Program-made: the position numbers and the translations under genes
The notes under the pieces: model-generated
Told to the model about the DNA's origin: nothing
Databases searched by the model: none
The model's input: only the letters and a program-made list of their open reading frames with translations
In this document: one piece after another, positions 10,145 to 23,140 of the stretch
How the letters are laid out: every line of letters begins with the position of its first letter
Numbering within the stretch: position 1 is the stretch's first letter
DNA from: Oxyruncus cristatus
Taxonomy: Eukaryota > Chordata > Aves > Passeriformes > Cotingidae
Direction: 5' to 3'
Assembly: GCA_013399855.1 (NCBI GenBank)
Contig: VXAY01006780.1
Span: 315,827 to 379,826, forward strand
Length of the DNA: 64,000 bases

Positions 10145-13100
10145 ACCAACTTCCTTCTCTCCAACAAGGGCCGGGACATATTGTCTGAATTTCAGAGTTA
10201 GTCTCTGTAAGATCAGAAGAGACCAAATCATCTCCAATATCTGATATATCCAGGATCATAAAGCTCCATGCATCCTCTTCATGTACCACCACCAGTGCTC
10301 ATCCTCATCTCTTGCTTCACGTGGATTTCAGGAGGCTGAAGGGACTCAGAGGTTCCTCCAAGACTTTGTTCCAATCATTTCCCACTGCTGGACAGGGAAC
10401 AACTGCTAATTTTTCCAGGCCTTTCTCTCCAGCAATTTCTTTTGCCATGTTTTTCACAGGTAGACTAAGAGGCGCTGCAGTACCCAATACTTTTTCTTGA
10501 AAGTTTTGAATGCTGTAATTCGGTCACTTCTCTAATTGGAGGCCCAGAGCCCACCCAGTTCTTCAGGTCCATGGCTGTGCTGCATTTTCTCCACCTGTTA
10601 TTTCTGGTTATTTCAGGTTATTTCTGAAGTTGTCTTAGCTTTGCCTCCACTCCTGGTGAGGAGGTTCTTTGCCTTGAGGCTTGTTGAGACAACCTGAGGA
10701 AGCAGAGCTGTCACAGAACCATGGCCAAAGGCAGAGATCTGGGGTCATGGTGGGTGGCTGTGTCCCCTTGGTGCCAGGCTGCTCCCAGGGACTTCTGCCA
10801 GCGCCTGTTTCCACTCTCAGGCTGTTAATGGAAACTTCAAATAGCATCAAACCAAGGTCACTGGGGAACCTTGGAAATGACCTTCCCCTCCCTCAATCAT
10901 ATTCACTGCCAAAACCTTTTATTTGGGGGGATCTCATCTATAAAGGTCTTCATCCAAAGCAATTTCATAATAAAATGAAGTATATGCCAGTTTTGTGGGT
11001 TTGTTCCATCCAGACATAGAATATCAAATATCAGGGCTGTTTAACCTCAAAAGTGGTGCTGATCAGCATTAAGTGTATTTTTACCTCTTTAGCACTTTGA
11101 ATTTAATTATGTAGCAGTGTTGCACACACTGTCCAAGTTTGATGCCAACGGATTCGAGTCATTTAGCTGGACCACCTGAAATACTGGTTTGATTCTGGGG
11201 CTATTGCAACACTGGCATCTGCCTGGTATTTTAAAACATATAAAAAAAAATACTTCTTTTTTGGCCTTTCACCAGACCTTTAAAGGTTTGAAATTCTCGC
11301 TATTGGGACTAGCTCAGCATCTCTTCCTCTGAACTTGATTTTTGGGCAGGGTGATGGGACCCCCAGTGCCTCCCTGTGTGTGGGAAGCAGGGGTCCCTGC
11401 CAGGGGGGCCAGGCTCTGGCCTTGGCCACTGTCAGTCTGAGAACGAGGGTACATCTTCTCCTTCACCCCTAAGGCAGCAGAGCTGTCTCCAACCTGGTGC
11501 AAACATATTTCTGGATGTTACAGACGAAAACATGAGTGGATTCGCTTAAAAGAGCTATTTGTGTGAATTTTAATCCTTAATTGAGTTTAGTTGTAAAACC
11601 TTCGTATGACCTTATTATGAATTAGGTGCAGACAAGTAGGAAATGTTTTGCATTATCACTTAAAAGTCCCCTTCCTCTTGTACCTTACTCCCACAAATAA
11701 TTAGAGAGGAAAGTGGTAATTATATGAATCAATTGATAGCAGTATTTGGCTCAGACAATGCTAGAAAGAAACTATAATTTAAGCTTAACATGTACTATAA
11801 AGTTGACGAAGAAAATGGAAATTTATGTAAATTCCAACAGTCAATTTATAAGGTTACTGGCTACGTGGGATGCACATGTTTGTGACTGTTCTTTAGGTTC
11901 AGCTAGTTAGGGTAGCTTTCCAAACTAAAAAAGTACTTTCCTTTGGATACCATCCTCTGAAAATTTAAAAGCCTTTCAATGTGAAGAGGGTAAAACCAGT
12001 TGCTTGTGGTTTGATTGAAACTTCCCACTTCTTCCCTTTCTTACCCCAAGAGGAGGGAACGCTCTCCCTGGGGTGCTTTGTGAACATGTAGTGGCCAGCA
12101 CAGAAGTCTCACAGGTCCCCACTTCATCTCGTCTTTCCTAATAGTCATCTTGCTCTGAGGGGCTGGGGATGTTGAGCAGTTACTGATATGCTACAAAATG
12201 TATTATTATTATTTGAATCATTTGCATAATTAAACACTAGGAGCCTTATCAGAAGCCTAACAGTCAGGGTACCCAATATGCTCTGCCCCCAAAACGCACA
12301 TTTCTTCTCTTGCAGGCTCTCAACTGATGCCCCCTATAATTTTGGGTGTCAGACTGACAGTGACAAAGAACAAAGCACCCTCTGAGGGCACAGGTACCAG
12401 GGAGGCTGGTGGTAGGGTCAGACCTGCAGGGAAGGGCTGGTGGGTCCGGGCTGGGGCAGGGGCTGGCTGTGCTGGTGCTGATCCCAGGGACGAAGAGCTG
12501 GACGGAAGCCCAGGCTGGGTGTGAGTTATTGGATTTACCTCCATGTGGGAAGCTGAAAGCTCCTCTGATCGTTTATTCACTGTTATCATTTATTCTCAAA
12601 TGCAAGAGCGAAGCTTTTAGAAAATAAGGTGAAAACCAGCAAGTCGCCTCCTGAAGCTCGTTCCGTTCCTTTGTGTTTTCAGCTGTACCCGCCGACTTCA
12701 GCAGAAAACATCGGCTTTTACTCGAATTTGTTCTTTTCAAGGAGCAGCAGAAACCTATGGAGGAGTGGGTGGGCTCTATTTTGTGTACAGCAACCCCCCA
12801 AGTTCAGTCTTACTCTAATTCACACTTGCAGAAAACTCCCACTCACTTGAGGACTGGATGATCAGGCTGTAAATTCCCAGTGTGGAAGTGGCTTTTGCCC
12901 CTGTTCACATCACTGTCTCGAGACCAAGGCAGAATTTAGCTCTGAGAAGCCTAGATTTTGGGTTGAACAGAAGCAGAAAAACATCACTTGTGTTTTGAAC
13001 CCAACTTAAATTTTCATGTTGGTAACAAGAAAAAGAACTCTTAAAGCTGCATTTGAGAATTGCTGACCATCACTAACCATTGCTTACTTCATATCTGCAT

Positions 13101-14110
13101 TTGTAATTCATTTATAGAATATGATTGTGAATTCAGAAAAATCCTGGTCCGAATGAGGATTTTGGTCTGGAGAACCAGACCTTGGCCCTTTAAGGAGCGA
13201 TAGGAAAACTAAGTGCATGTGTTTTTAAAATAACTTCATGAAACTCATTCTTTAATCTGCCAATTTCCATTTCCATAAAAGTCTTTTCTCCACAGCTATT
13301 AAACATCTTTAAAATATAATTTAAAAAATGTAATAACCTTTGTCATCTGTTCTACAGCTTGCCTTCAGCCAGTGCACTACTTGTGAATACAGAATTTCAA
13401 ATTAAATTTACTAATCTCATGGAAAAAGGACACTAGAAAATATTGCATTCATAGTTTATACTGCCACAGCAAGCTAAGAACAACTAATTCTATCAAGTAA
13501 CAAAATAAATTATACATTCCCTCTCCTGGTTGAGCTGAAATATTGCACAAAATTATTGAAAAGCTTTTCATGTAAAACCGAAGGAAAATACCAATTATCG
13601 CCCCGTTCCTTGGCGGCAGGTGGAGGGGGCTGGAGGTGAGTGTTCTGCCCTTGTGGTAATGGGACACACGTGAGCTGTTCCTTGGCAGACGGGCTGTCCT
13701 TAGGCAGTGCAGAGGCGCAGGAGGAGATCTTCCACCTCTTGGTGGATGCTGTAGGTGCAGGTCTGCCCTGTCCATCCCCTTGGCACAGCCACACACAGGC
13801 AGGAGCCCGGGGAGCTGTGTCCTCCTGGGGCAGTGGGGTGATTTGGGCCAAGCAGGGCTCCCAAGCTGCTACCACGAGGGCTGCTGAGGTGCAGAAGGCT
13901 GTTACTGAACCCCAAACCCCTCCCATTTCCAACACTCAGTGGTCACTCACAGGTCACAGGTGCGTTAAGGCTCTTCCTGCAGAAGGGCCACTACACATAC
14001 ACTTTTTTCATACCCATGTGTATACAAAACACACGTACTTCTTGCAGGCTGCAAACTGATAAATTGTGTGTTTGCCCCAAGCAGGTCTGAGTTCAAGACA
14101 AAGCCATTTT
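10145..14110. other. Non-coding stretch with an AT-rich block at 11.5-11.95 kb
   Basis: The AT-rich 11540-11950 interval holds several TAATTA/AATTAG-type homeodomain cores and reads like a conserved non-coding element. The interval 12170-12260 is similar. A 78-nt splice-like segment at 12316-12393 was considered and rejected. About 13000-13560 is also AT-rich, with a small hairpin at 13164. No gene is supported; the 141-codon minus-strand frame at 13510-13935 has no domain. Confidence 0.5.
13164..13181. repeat. Perfect 7-bp inverted repeat, 4-nt loop
   Basis: 'ggtctgg', loop 'agaa', then 'ccagacc'. The stem is perfectly complementary and GC-rich inside AT-rich surroundings. It is too short to be a terminator or a microRNA precursor. 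It may be a dyad binding site or chance. Confidence 0.6.
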
Positions 14111-14275
14111 ACAGAACCACAGAATACGCCCAGTTGGAAGGGACCCACTCAGATCATCGAGTCCAGCTCCTGGCCCTGCACAGGACCATCCACAAGAGTC
14201 ACACCAGGTGCCTGAGAGTATCATGAAACGCTTCTTGAGCTGTGGCAGCCTTGGTGCTTGGAATGTACTGTGACC
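14111..14275 (-). mobile_element. CR1 LINE 3' end
   Basis: In reverse orientation the copy reads 'acagaaccacagaatac', 'cagttggaagggacccac', 'catcgagtccagctcctgg', 'gtgcctgagagtatcatg', 'aaacgcttcttgagct' and 'gcagccttggtgctt'. A small insertion near the 5' end separates the last matching block ('actgtgacc'). It belongs to the subfamily whose antisense reads 'cctgcacaggacaccc'. Confidence 0.9.
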
Positions 14276-15966
14276 AAACGGACTGTTTGCCTCCCTTGGA
14301 GACTTAAAGAATTCCAGTGACTCTGAAATAAAGGCGTCAAACCAGGGAAGTTCAAATCTTCTATAAGGTCAGTTCTTCTGGGTTTTTTTCCTGCTGCTTA
14401 AAGGTGCAATTACGTAAAATGTAAAGAAATGCCCAAACCTGCCAGGACATGCTCCTCCCTGCAGCTCCTTGTTGGTGTGTTGTGGGATGTCCGAGGCCAG
14501 CTGGAGCCCAGCAGCCACATCCCTGCCAACACATCCCCTGGACAGAGGGCAAGTGGTGCTCCTGGGGACTGCAGTCTTTCATTACAGCTCCTGTCACTGT
14601 CAAAGAGTTCTCCCAGGGACATCCCAGAATCTCCCTTTGGCCTCAGAAAAGTCGCCAGATATTGCAGGAGAAATTAGTCCAAGACATTATGGCCGCTAGA
14701 ACAATGACAGGAGGGGTCTGGTAGTGTCTGGTGTAGAAAAGGGGTGAAATGCTGATTCTGACGTGTGAATGAGGACCAGGAACTTTGGGAATTCATTTCT
14801 CTCTCTGAAGAGGAATTCAGAAAGGTGGGTTCAGGACCATAAGCAACACCTTCCTTCCTCCTTGCTCTCTTCTCTGGATGGGGGGTGGAGTTGACTTTGC
14901 AAGGTAATGCTCACACTCTATGTGGCCCTGGAAATCTGCAGTGCCCAGCTTGGACTCTCCACTCTGAACACAACCTTTACAAAGTGGAGTTTTAGGTGAT
15001 TTTCACCTGTAAAACTGGGATGGTGTTTTGAGTTCCTGCCAAATCTATGCAGCAATACAGTGGAAAAATTTATTTTTTATACAATGTAGTTTAACAAAAA
15101 TCCAACTCATTTGACACACATTGTCAGTATAATAGGAAAGAAATGGATCTCCCCCTTCAAAAGCAATTTCTAGGAATGAAGTCAGAAAGCACAACCCAGC
15201 AGCTGTTCCAACAGCTCCATTTGGATGTGGCTGTCTTTCTGTCCATGCCCCAGGTAAATTACTCGGAAACCAGCCAGAAATAAATGGGGAGGAATTGGTG
15301 TGCTGACAACAGTGTGCTTTGATTTGTCTTCTCATCCAATCACCACCTGTCTGGCCTTGGGAGCTGACCTTTATTTAATTAGGACAAGGCTGGAAGGATC
15401 ACTAGAAAGCAGCAGGTCCCTGTGTTTGTTCCCCCACCTATTTGTGAGGAGAGGATGGTCCAGGGAGTAGAGCTGTGGTCCGCTGAAGCAGTTGCCTGCT
15501 CCTGTCAGGGCTTGGAGAAGCTTCAGAAGGAGGTGAAATAAAGCTCTCTCACTCCCAGAAAGCTGCACGGTGCTGCTCACCAAGGTGGAATGAGCAATGC
15601 AATCCTCAGGTGCTCTGCTCCACAGGAAGAGGGTTTGTTAGAGATGATTTCCTCACTCAGAGCCCTTTCCTTCCTTGCTCAGAGCCCTGTCCCTCAAGCT
15701 GCCTCTGCAGCACACCAAGAGAGGTTTTATGAAGGCAGGGAGGGACGATTCTGCATCACGTGGGTGTTAAACACCAGCAAGTGGCTCTTGGGACAAATTC
15801 TCCAGTGCTGGGTGTTGGCACTGCTCCATCTGTGGGATGGGGTACACTGGGGCGAAGGTTTCACATCCCTCAAGCACAATGGGGGACACCCTTTAAAAAT
15901 CAGCCTCTTTTGTGCCTCCCTGCTGTGGCTGCTGCACTCACAAAAGGGATTCCTAAAATTGCTGGG

Positions 15967-15980
15967 TTTTTTTTTTTTTT
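15967..15980. repeat. T14 homopolymer
   Basis: Uninterrupted T14 followed by 'cagaaaagg'. It resembles a pyrimidine tract before an AG, but no donor follows at a sensible distance apart from a GT 5 nt later, so it is treated as simple sequence. Confidence 0.9.
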
Positions 15981-16722
15981 CAGAAAAGGTGCTTGAAAAA
16001 CTGGTTTTTAATGAAATGCTTTGGGGTGTGTAATCAGAATTTTTTAAATGATTCATGTCATAAGTGCAAAGAATTTTGGCTAAAGTTGAAGGTAAGGGTT
16101 TTTTTAATCAGCAACATGCTCATTATTCACTTCCCACTCTCAGCCAAGACAAGAAAAACAGCAGCTTTCTGATGAAAAGAAGAGGATCCATCAGGTCCCA
16201 CTCACTTTTCATGAACTAAGAACTGATGTCAGTGACTGTCAGATTCAAGTGATTTTCCCCATAAATCTCCTCTTTACTGGCAAAAAGGAATCATTGTTCC
16301 CTAACACTGCACAAGCTTTTTGTTCGGGTTTGCTGTGTATAAAATTTAATGAGAACAGGCACGGAACACATCAAGAGCTGAGCATGTGTCAGTTACAAAC
16401 CGTGTGTTTGAAAACCTTTTCCTATAATTATCTCCATTTCCAGTCCCCTACTTGGGGAGGACGAGGGAAGGGGGTTGTGCTCTTGGCAACAATGCCTTCC
16501 CAAAACAGCAGGAGAAGTGCCTGACTGACAGAATTGGATGTGGCTGGAGGAAAGGGAGAGAGGAGAAGAAGCTCAGATGAGTCCAAAGTGAGGTGTCCCC
16601 GAGGCCCTACTTCTGTGGTTGTTCTTCAGTTTAGAGAGGCTGGGTGGTTTTACTGACCGACTGGGCTGGTTGTGATAACCTCATCTGCTGGTCACCCCAT
16701 CTGCTCTATCTCTGTGCTCTGT

Positions 16723-16782
16723 CCCTGTTCTGGGGAGGTGGTTATGGTCCATCCCTGTCCCAGGGAGGTGCTTATGGTCCAT
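16723..16782. repeat. 30-bp tandem duplication
   Basis: Two adjacent units begin 'ccctgt' and end 'ggttatggtccat' and 'gcttatggtccat'. They differ at a few positions, so the duplication is not recent. Confidence 0.85.
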
Positions 16783-17616
16783 CAGCATGTAGAGTATGCA
16801 ACACAGTGGGGTTCTGGGCTGGGACACTGGGGACTGGTGCAGGGGGAATGATGGTCCTGGTGAGGGCTGGGAAAACAGTGACATCCCCTGGGATGCTCAC
16901 AGACAAAGCTGATCCTGTGTTAATGCACACAGGATAGCAGAGTAACAGTGGCCTCATCCACCCATGCCCCTGGCACCCTGTGCCCCTACAAACACAGCCT
17001 GTCTCAGTTTTCCCCAAACAATCTGTGATAAACTCCAGTTGCAGGGAGGAAACAGTGATGCTCATGGACAGCCTGCACTGTCCTGAGGCTCACTGCTCCA
17101 GGGCACAGCCGGTATTTTTGGGAACCCTGTTTAACCTGCTTAGACTGAGGTCTCTGTGTTGGCTGCAACTCACCAGCATGTGCAGATTTTGGACCTGTGC
17201 TGCCCAGAGAGGAGGAACACACACTCAGGTTTTGCCTTCATTTTGTGACAGAAGTAACCACCATGGCTCTCTTAGTTCTAAGCAGAAATGTAATTTTTCT
17301 CTTTAGGGACATTTCTTTCCTAAAAAAAAGAGTAGCCAGGCTTTTGGGTCACAGGAGGGAGGGATGCAGCCAGGCTGGGAGCTGTTCCCACTATCCACCA
17401 CTCTGTGTGAGGGGGCAAAGCTGGGACTAAGAGGTCCTAGGTGCCAGAGTCAAGCAGGTCTGTCATGGGAAGAATGGAAGCATCATGAAAATTTGTCAGA
17501 TATTCCCTCCTATTGAGCCATGAGGTGCAGAAAGGACCCCCTGGCTTCCCAAACCCCTTCTCAGAGAGGAATCTGGGTGTGGCTGGATCCAATTCTAGTC
17601 ACAGATTTGGTCTGGG

Positions 17617-17660
17617 ACTAGAATGTCTAAAAATTAGATTTTAGACTAGAATGCCTAAAA
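17617..17660. repeat. 28-bp-period direct repeat
   Basis: 'actagaatgtctaaaa' recurs 28 bp later as 'actagaatgcctaaaa' with one mismatch. The spacer is AT-rich and leads into the AT-rich patch that follows. Confidence 0.7.
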
Positions 17661-18026
17661 GATTATACAAGTGTGACTGAGCCCTTCTACAACTTTGTCC
17701 CACAGAATTAAGGATGGCAAACCAAATATATGCAAAATTAATTACTCTCTTCAATTGATGATTATAATGATTAGAATAAAGCATCTTAATCAGAATTATC
17801 TGCTACAGAATATAGGTCGTTATAACTACAATTATAGTACACTACTTATTAAATCAATAATTTCAAAGACATCTTACTAATTATCAAGTAGAGACTGAAG
17901 TTACACCAATGTCTGCGGGCAAATGTCTGTGTCTCAGCCCTGAGAAGTGACCTTGAGGGGTGTCACAACTCCAGGGATGAATCTCCATGCACACTCCTAG
18001 GAGGGTATGTTAGAACACCCTGTCAT

Positions 18027-18166
18027 CCATCCCTATCCCTGGAAGTGTCCAAGGCCGGGTTGGACGGGGCTCGGAGCAACCTGTGGAAGGTGCCCCTGCC
18101 ATGGCAGGGGGTGGAACAATATGGGCTTTAAGGTCCCTTCCAACCCATGCCACTCTGGGATTCTAA
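18027..18166 (+). mobile_element. CR1 LINE 3'-tail fragment
   Basis: 'atccctggaagtgtccaagg', 'cgggttggacggggctcgg', 'gcaacctgtggaaggtgcc', 'ccatggcagggggtgg' and 'ggtcccttccaacccatgc' give about 140 bp of CR1 3' untranslated sequence. A few bases are missing where sister copies read 'tggtctagtgg'. The tail is degenerate ('gggattctaaatg'). Confidence 0.9.
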
Positions 18167-21100
18167 ATGTTCTTTCAATGGTTACAGGTGAGTGTTGCCC
18201 TCACACAGATATTTTACAACTATAAAATTCAGCTTCTGTGATGCTGTGATTCATCATCTTAACTCTTAGGAGTATGCTCTTAAAAATGTCAAGATTTGTC
18301 ATCTTAAAAGGCAGAAATCAATCAGCAAGTGAAAACAAGCACAGGGATGTATTGTAATTTTTTAATAACTTTTTGAGGCAATTAGAAGTTCATCTAACTC
18401 CTTGCTTCTACAAAACCCTTGTCCTAGAAAGTTATTGGGGGGAAATGAAAATTCCCATCTACTTGAAAGCTTCTCCTCAAAATCCAGAGGCTTGGCCAGA
18501 GCTGGAGACAGAGGTGATGGTGTCTTTTGCCCAGGGTAGAAACTCAGCCTTCTTTGTATAAGGACTGTCCAGAAATACATAGTGATTTTTGGATGGAAAT
18601 GATGGGGAGGAACCATAAGAGTGAAATAGTATTTTCTTTCCCATCTCCTATCTCTCAAGAGAACAGTAAATGTTTCATCTTGTTTGTAATTGTCTGCCAC
18701 ACTCCAGCAGTTTAGCAGGTGCATTAATAAATGTATGAAACGTGACCTCAGTACAACTGAACACCAAACAGGGGATTGAGATGAACCACATGGACCCCGA
18801 GAGGTGCAGTGGCCATTTGCTTTCTCCGCTCTTACCTTGCACAGCCCGCCCAGTGTTGGTGCTGGAAATGTTTACCAGGACTGTGCTTTAAGCTCAGCAT
18901 TCAATTAATAGAAAGAGAAAGAGGTCGTGCCCATAATTTGTGTTTGGCATTGGAGAACTTGCAGGTTGTCAATAACATTTTATTTTTTTCTTTGCAATCT
19001 ATTAAAGGTGTTTAATTTCATTTTAACCTTAAACAGTTAGGGCTGGTAGTAGCCATCAACACTAAATTAATACAGCTGTTTGCAGGCATTAATTGCCATG
19101 GCTGAATGATAACAGTGCCTTGACAAAGTAAACCCCTGATCTGACCATCTCCCAGGGAGCGTATCCAAAGCAGTGGGTTACGGAGCTGCGAGACGTCTTG
19201 TGCAGTTAGGACTGAGTGATCCTTATTATCTGCCCTGCGCCATGAGAGGCACAGCCTGTGTCCTCCTCCGGTCCTGATTTACCGCCCTTCATTTACTGAG
19301 TGTGTACATCAAAGCAGAGGTAATTTCCCATAATGGGGTGGGGTGCGAGTACAATGAAGCCCAGACAGTAAATAACTACAACTGCTTGGAGATGCTTTTG
19401 TACAGTAGCATTTTATTGATGTTTCTTCCTGATCACTCTTCACTGAGTGAAAGAAAAATAAACTGGAGTAGGAAATGCCTTGGAAACCACTTTGGACAGA
19501 TGATCTGAAGGTTTCTGCCTTCTGTACCTTTGACAGCAGTGAGCGTGCAAGGAGAGTTACCTCGAAAGGGAAGGCACGGCAGTAAATGATGCAAATTGGC
19601 AGGATTACAGAATGTAATGAATCCAAAGAAGATTTAAAAATATAATTGGAAAGGGTGTCAAAGGCAAAAATGGTTAGTGTGTTTTATCTGTTACTGGGAC
19701 TCAAGCTCACATCCTATTAAGAAATTTGCCCGAGCCAAGGAAAGAGATGAAATGTCTCACTTACTCCTGTGAGTGCTGTTAGCACAGAGTAACTGTGTGC
19801 AGAGGTGAGTGCAGAGCTGCTGTCGTGGGTTCTTTTGTTGTTCTTTAATTCCTAAGGGAAGAGAAAATCTGTTTCTTAGAAAATTCTACTCCGTGTTTTG
19901 ATATCTCCTCTGTTTCATTATGCTAATCGGGCTTGTGTGATGGGAACCATGATTATGGAATGGGAATAAACCATTTCAAGCTGCCATGTCTTCTGCCTGC
20001 AGCAGTAACTGCTGATGAGCATCACTATGTGCTGGGGCTGTCCTGCCCAGAGCAGGGAGCCCAGCACCTCTCCTCGGGGCAGGCTGATATGGGACTTGGC
20101 ACACAGCAGTGTGGCCATCAGCATCTCATTCTGACCAGGGAATAACAGGTTGTCTTTGCCCGTTGGTAGAGATGTCCCATTTGCTATGGATTACAGGAGC
20201 TGAGAGTGCAGAGAGCTTCAGGAATCACCACAGTAACTGATGCTGTGCTGCAGAAATTAGCCAAAGTGTCCATTTTACATAGCAGGCAGACCCTCTGCCA
20301 GCTGGCAAAGCTTCTCTTCAACTTACATCCTGGGAAGTGAGGATAAAACTGACTTCTGAGATCATCTCTGCTGAAGAAAGAGACCCCACATTGATACGTT
20401 TTAAAGGAGAAGAGAAAAATCTTTTTTTTCTAGCATGGTAAAGGGTGACTAAAAGGAAAAGCTGAAGACACTTAAATAGTAAAATGAAAATGAAGGCTAA
20501 AAATGTGTCTTGGACATTTTTGTATTGAATCACTCAGGTGCAGGCACTGTGTGTTGCTTCTTGTAGCATGAGAGCATTTTCACTGATTAACATGCTCCAG
20601 TGATGTTTCTAACCCCACTGTTCTTTAGCTCGGGTCAGTTCTGTGATCTTGGCAGAAAAGAGGTAATAAATATGCAGGTTTTTCCAGCTAAGGCTTACAG
20701 AGGTGCTGAGCTGGTGTAGGAAAACTGCAAAGTAATTCAAATAGGGTTTAACTGACGGCCAGAGACAGCAGCAGTTCCTCAGGCCACGAACTCAGGTGCC
20801 TCATTCCCAGTTGGTTTGGATGCTCCTACACATGCCATAGGTGCTGAAGGCACTGTAATCCCTGTGGCAGGGCTGTCCCTGCTCTGGCATGGGTATGGCA
20901 TTCCCCAGGGACCATCCCCTCCGTGTCTGGCAGCACTGCCACCACCACGGCACTCCTGCACTCTGAGCTTTGAAGATTTTTATTGAGGTCCATTCCCACT
21001 GGGAAATATGCCTGAGACTGAGACTTATTTCATTAGGAAAATACAAATGGACATGAGGTAAATCTTTACAATGTGGATCTAAGGGAGAGCAGAAGTACAT

Positions 21101-21340
21101 CGTGGTTGTTGTGCTGGTTGCAGCTGTGACTCGTGGAGTTTATTCTGGCTTCTCATGGTGCATAATTCCTCTTGCTTTCCAGCAAAAACCTTAGGAGAAA
21201 GAGGGAGGAGAGGAATTAGGAGTTTTGGAAACTTGTCTGCAATATTTCTTCTATTTGGAGCAAAGCTGACTGTGCACCCTGTAAAAAGGAGGATTTTGTT
21301 GATGTGCATTTGGGGAATACCGGACATTTTGAGGAACAAA
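18167..21340. other. Non-coding stretch with a regulatory-looking block at 18.9-19.15 kb
   Basis: No gene is supported. Around 18960-19140 the sequence is AT-rich with ATTAAT and TAATT cores, an E-box CAGCTG at 19073-19078, and low CpG, the usual look of a conserved non-coding element. The intervals 19.3-19.7 kb and 20.3-20.75 kb are similar but less dense. No repeat family is recognised. Confidence 0.5.
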
Positions 21341-21572
21341 ATAGAATCACAGCATCACTGGGGTCGGAAAAGGCCTCCCAGCCCATTGAGTGCAACCTGT
21401 GTCCAATCCCCACCTTGTCACCCAGCCCAGAGCACTCAGTGCCACGTCCAGTTGCTCCTGGGACACCTCCAGGGATGGGGACTCAGCCACCTCCCCGGGC
21501 AGCCCCTTCTAATGCTTGACCATCCTTTCCAGGAAGAAATTCCTCCTGATGCCCAACCTGACCCTCCCCTGG
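21341..21572 (-). mobile_element. CR1 LINE 3' end
   Basis: In reverse orientation the copy reads 'atagaatcacagcatcactg', 'gtcggaaaaggcctccc', 'caacctgtgtccaatcccca', 'cttgtcacccagcccagagc', 'gggacacctccagggatgg' and 'tttccaggaagaaattcctc'. It shares its antisense blocks ('cacccagcccagagcact') with the longer copy at 36.96-37.42 kb, so both come from the same subfamily. Confidence 0.93.
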
Positions 21573-21906
21573 TGGGAGGTTTATCAACAGTATTGATAAA
21601 CTGACAAATTTAAATGTAACAATATTTATTCCTTCTGTTCCAATTTCTAAAGCACCTGTTGCTGCAGGGGTGTAACTTGCCTTTGGGTGGGACCATTTCT
21701 GCAGAGCACAGGAAGCCCTCAGCCCATGACCTTCTCTGCACCTGCTGTCTTGGAAAGGCACCAGCAAACCTTGTTGCTCTTTTTCCGTCCGATCTGGGAA
21801 AAATGATGTGACCTGATCAGCCAACTACCAAAACCTCTCCAGGGCTGGCAGGCCATGCCACAGAATATGGGACAGCACACTTGGAATTAGCTTTGGATTG
21901 ATAATT

Positions 21907-21980
21907 CAGATGATCTTCAAGGTCTTTTGGTAATGCAGATGATCCTTAAGGTCCTTACAACCTTACGGTTCTCTGATTTT
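21907..21980. repeat. 29-bp-period duplication with CR1-like ending
   Basis: 'cagatgatcttcaaggtct' is followed 29 bp later by 'cagatgatccttaaggtcc', and then by 'ttacaaccttacggttctctg'. The second copy and its end resemble a CR1 plus-strand tail ('gatgatccttaaggtcccttccaac'), so this may be a very old CR1 end with a duplicated segment. Confidence 0.45.
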
Positions 21981-23004
21981 ATATTTCACTTTCAAATCCC
22001 TGAGATCAGAATAGTAATAGTCTTGATATGCCATTAAATAATGATAAATAAAGCCATTGAAAACGAAACCCAAACAAAAGATGGAGATTAATGTTTGATC
22101 ATTGGGGGAAATGTGCCAAGTACAATTTCAAAACTAAATTCCAAATGCATATTTAGAATCTCTGTTGCTCCCAGCCTTCCCTCTCCTCCCTGGCCCAGCA
22201 GCAGGGCTGGGAGTGCCAAACTGGGCTTTAATAGGCTGTTTATGCAGGGGACAATGAGCAGCAGATGCCCATTGATAATGGTAACGTGGATGCAGACACG
22301 GGGTTGAAAATGTTTCTAAAGTTGCTGAAGAAGCAGGAAAAAAAAAAGTATGTTTCTTATTTGAATGAGTTTTACCTTTTTATAAAGAGATGGCTGAGGA
22401 GTCTCTCTGAGATGCCAGGAGCCTGAGCAGCACCACAAACAGATTCCTGAATCAAATGGAAATTAGGCTTTCTGCTACATTTCTGCAATAATCCATCCAA
22501 AGAGGAGAAGAAGCTAAAAAACCATAATAACAATGGGAGAAATTATACAGCCCCACGTTTTTTCCAGCACTGCTGTTAGCAGAACACTGGATTGATGTTG
22601 TACCTATTTTTATTTTTGCTGCTGGAACAGCCTTTGTCACAGAGAGAAGGCACACAAATTTCAATAGCTCCTACATTTTGTGAAATATATGGAGTGCTGC
22701 ACTCATCTGACCTTTTCAGAATTTTTCATTTCAATTGCCTGGTCACCCCAGTCCTTTGCAACAGGTTGGTCTCTCCTTTAATGGGAAGAGGAGGAGTGCA
22801 ATGGTCAACCATTCAAAATACTGAATATTAAAAAGGTCAACAGAGTATGGCATGGCAATGTGAAAATGAGACAATACAATCCCAGACACCTCCTTGCAGT
22901 GACAAAAATTGTAGCAAGGAGAGAAAATGTCACAACACAAATCCATTTCCAGAGCGGATGGGAGTATGGTGTGCAGTGAGTCTGTCCTTGCTGCAAAGTT
23001 CAGC

Positions 23005-23082
23005 CTGTGTCCCTGCAGCCTGTCCAAACCCCAGGGGATCGGGCTGTGTCCCTGCAGCCTGTCCAAACCCCAGGGAACAGGG
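23005..23082. repeat. 39-bp tandem duplication
   Basis: Two head-to-tail units of 39 bp, each starting 'ctgtgtccctgcagcctgtc', are nearly identical except near 'gatcggg' / 'aacaggg'. Their near-identity contrasts with the decayed CR1 copies and suggests a fairly recent duplication. It may be length-polymorphic. Confidence 0.93.
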
Positions 23083-23109
23083 CTGTATGGCTGACAGGCA
23101 AAGGTATAT

Positions 23110-23140
23110 AGAGTCACAGAGTCACAGAATCGTGGAATGG
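23110..23140 (-). mobile_element. Scrap of CR1 tail
   Basis: 'agagtcacagagtcacagaa' followed by 'tcgtggaatgg' matches the reversed CR1 terminal repeats. Nothing downstream continues into a CR1 body, so the call rests on the tail octamers alone. Confidence 0.4.

Larger units (their letters stand above)
14276..18026. other. Non-coding stretch, no gene seen
   Basis: The sequence is mixed. Frames near 14.4-14.7 kb and 15.6-16.0 kb are chance frames. A T14 run lies at 15967-15980, a 30-bp duplication at 16.72-16.78 kb, a 28-bp-period duplication at 17.6 kb, and a very AT-rich patch at 17690-17885. No retroposed gene is recognised. Confidence 0.5.

Noticed and set aside
12316..12393. 78-nt segment between 'cttctcttgcag' and 'caggtaccag'
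   Set aside because: The acceptor is good, but the donor GTACCA is poor, and only one frame is open without any family match.
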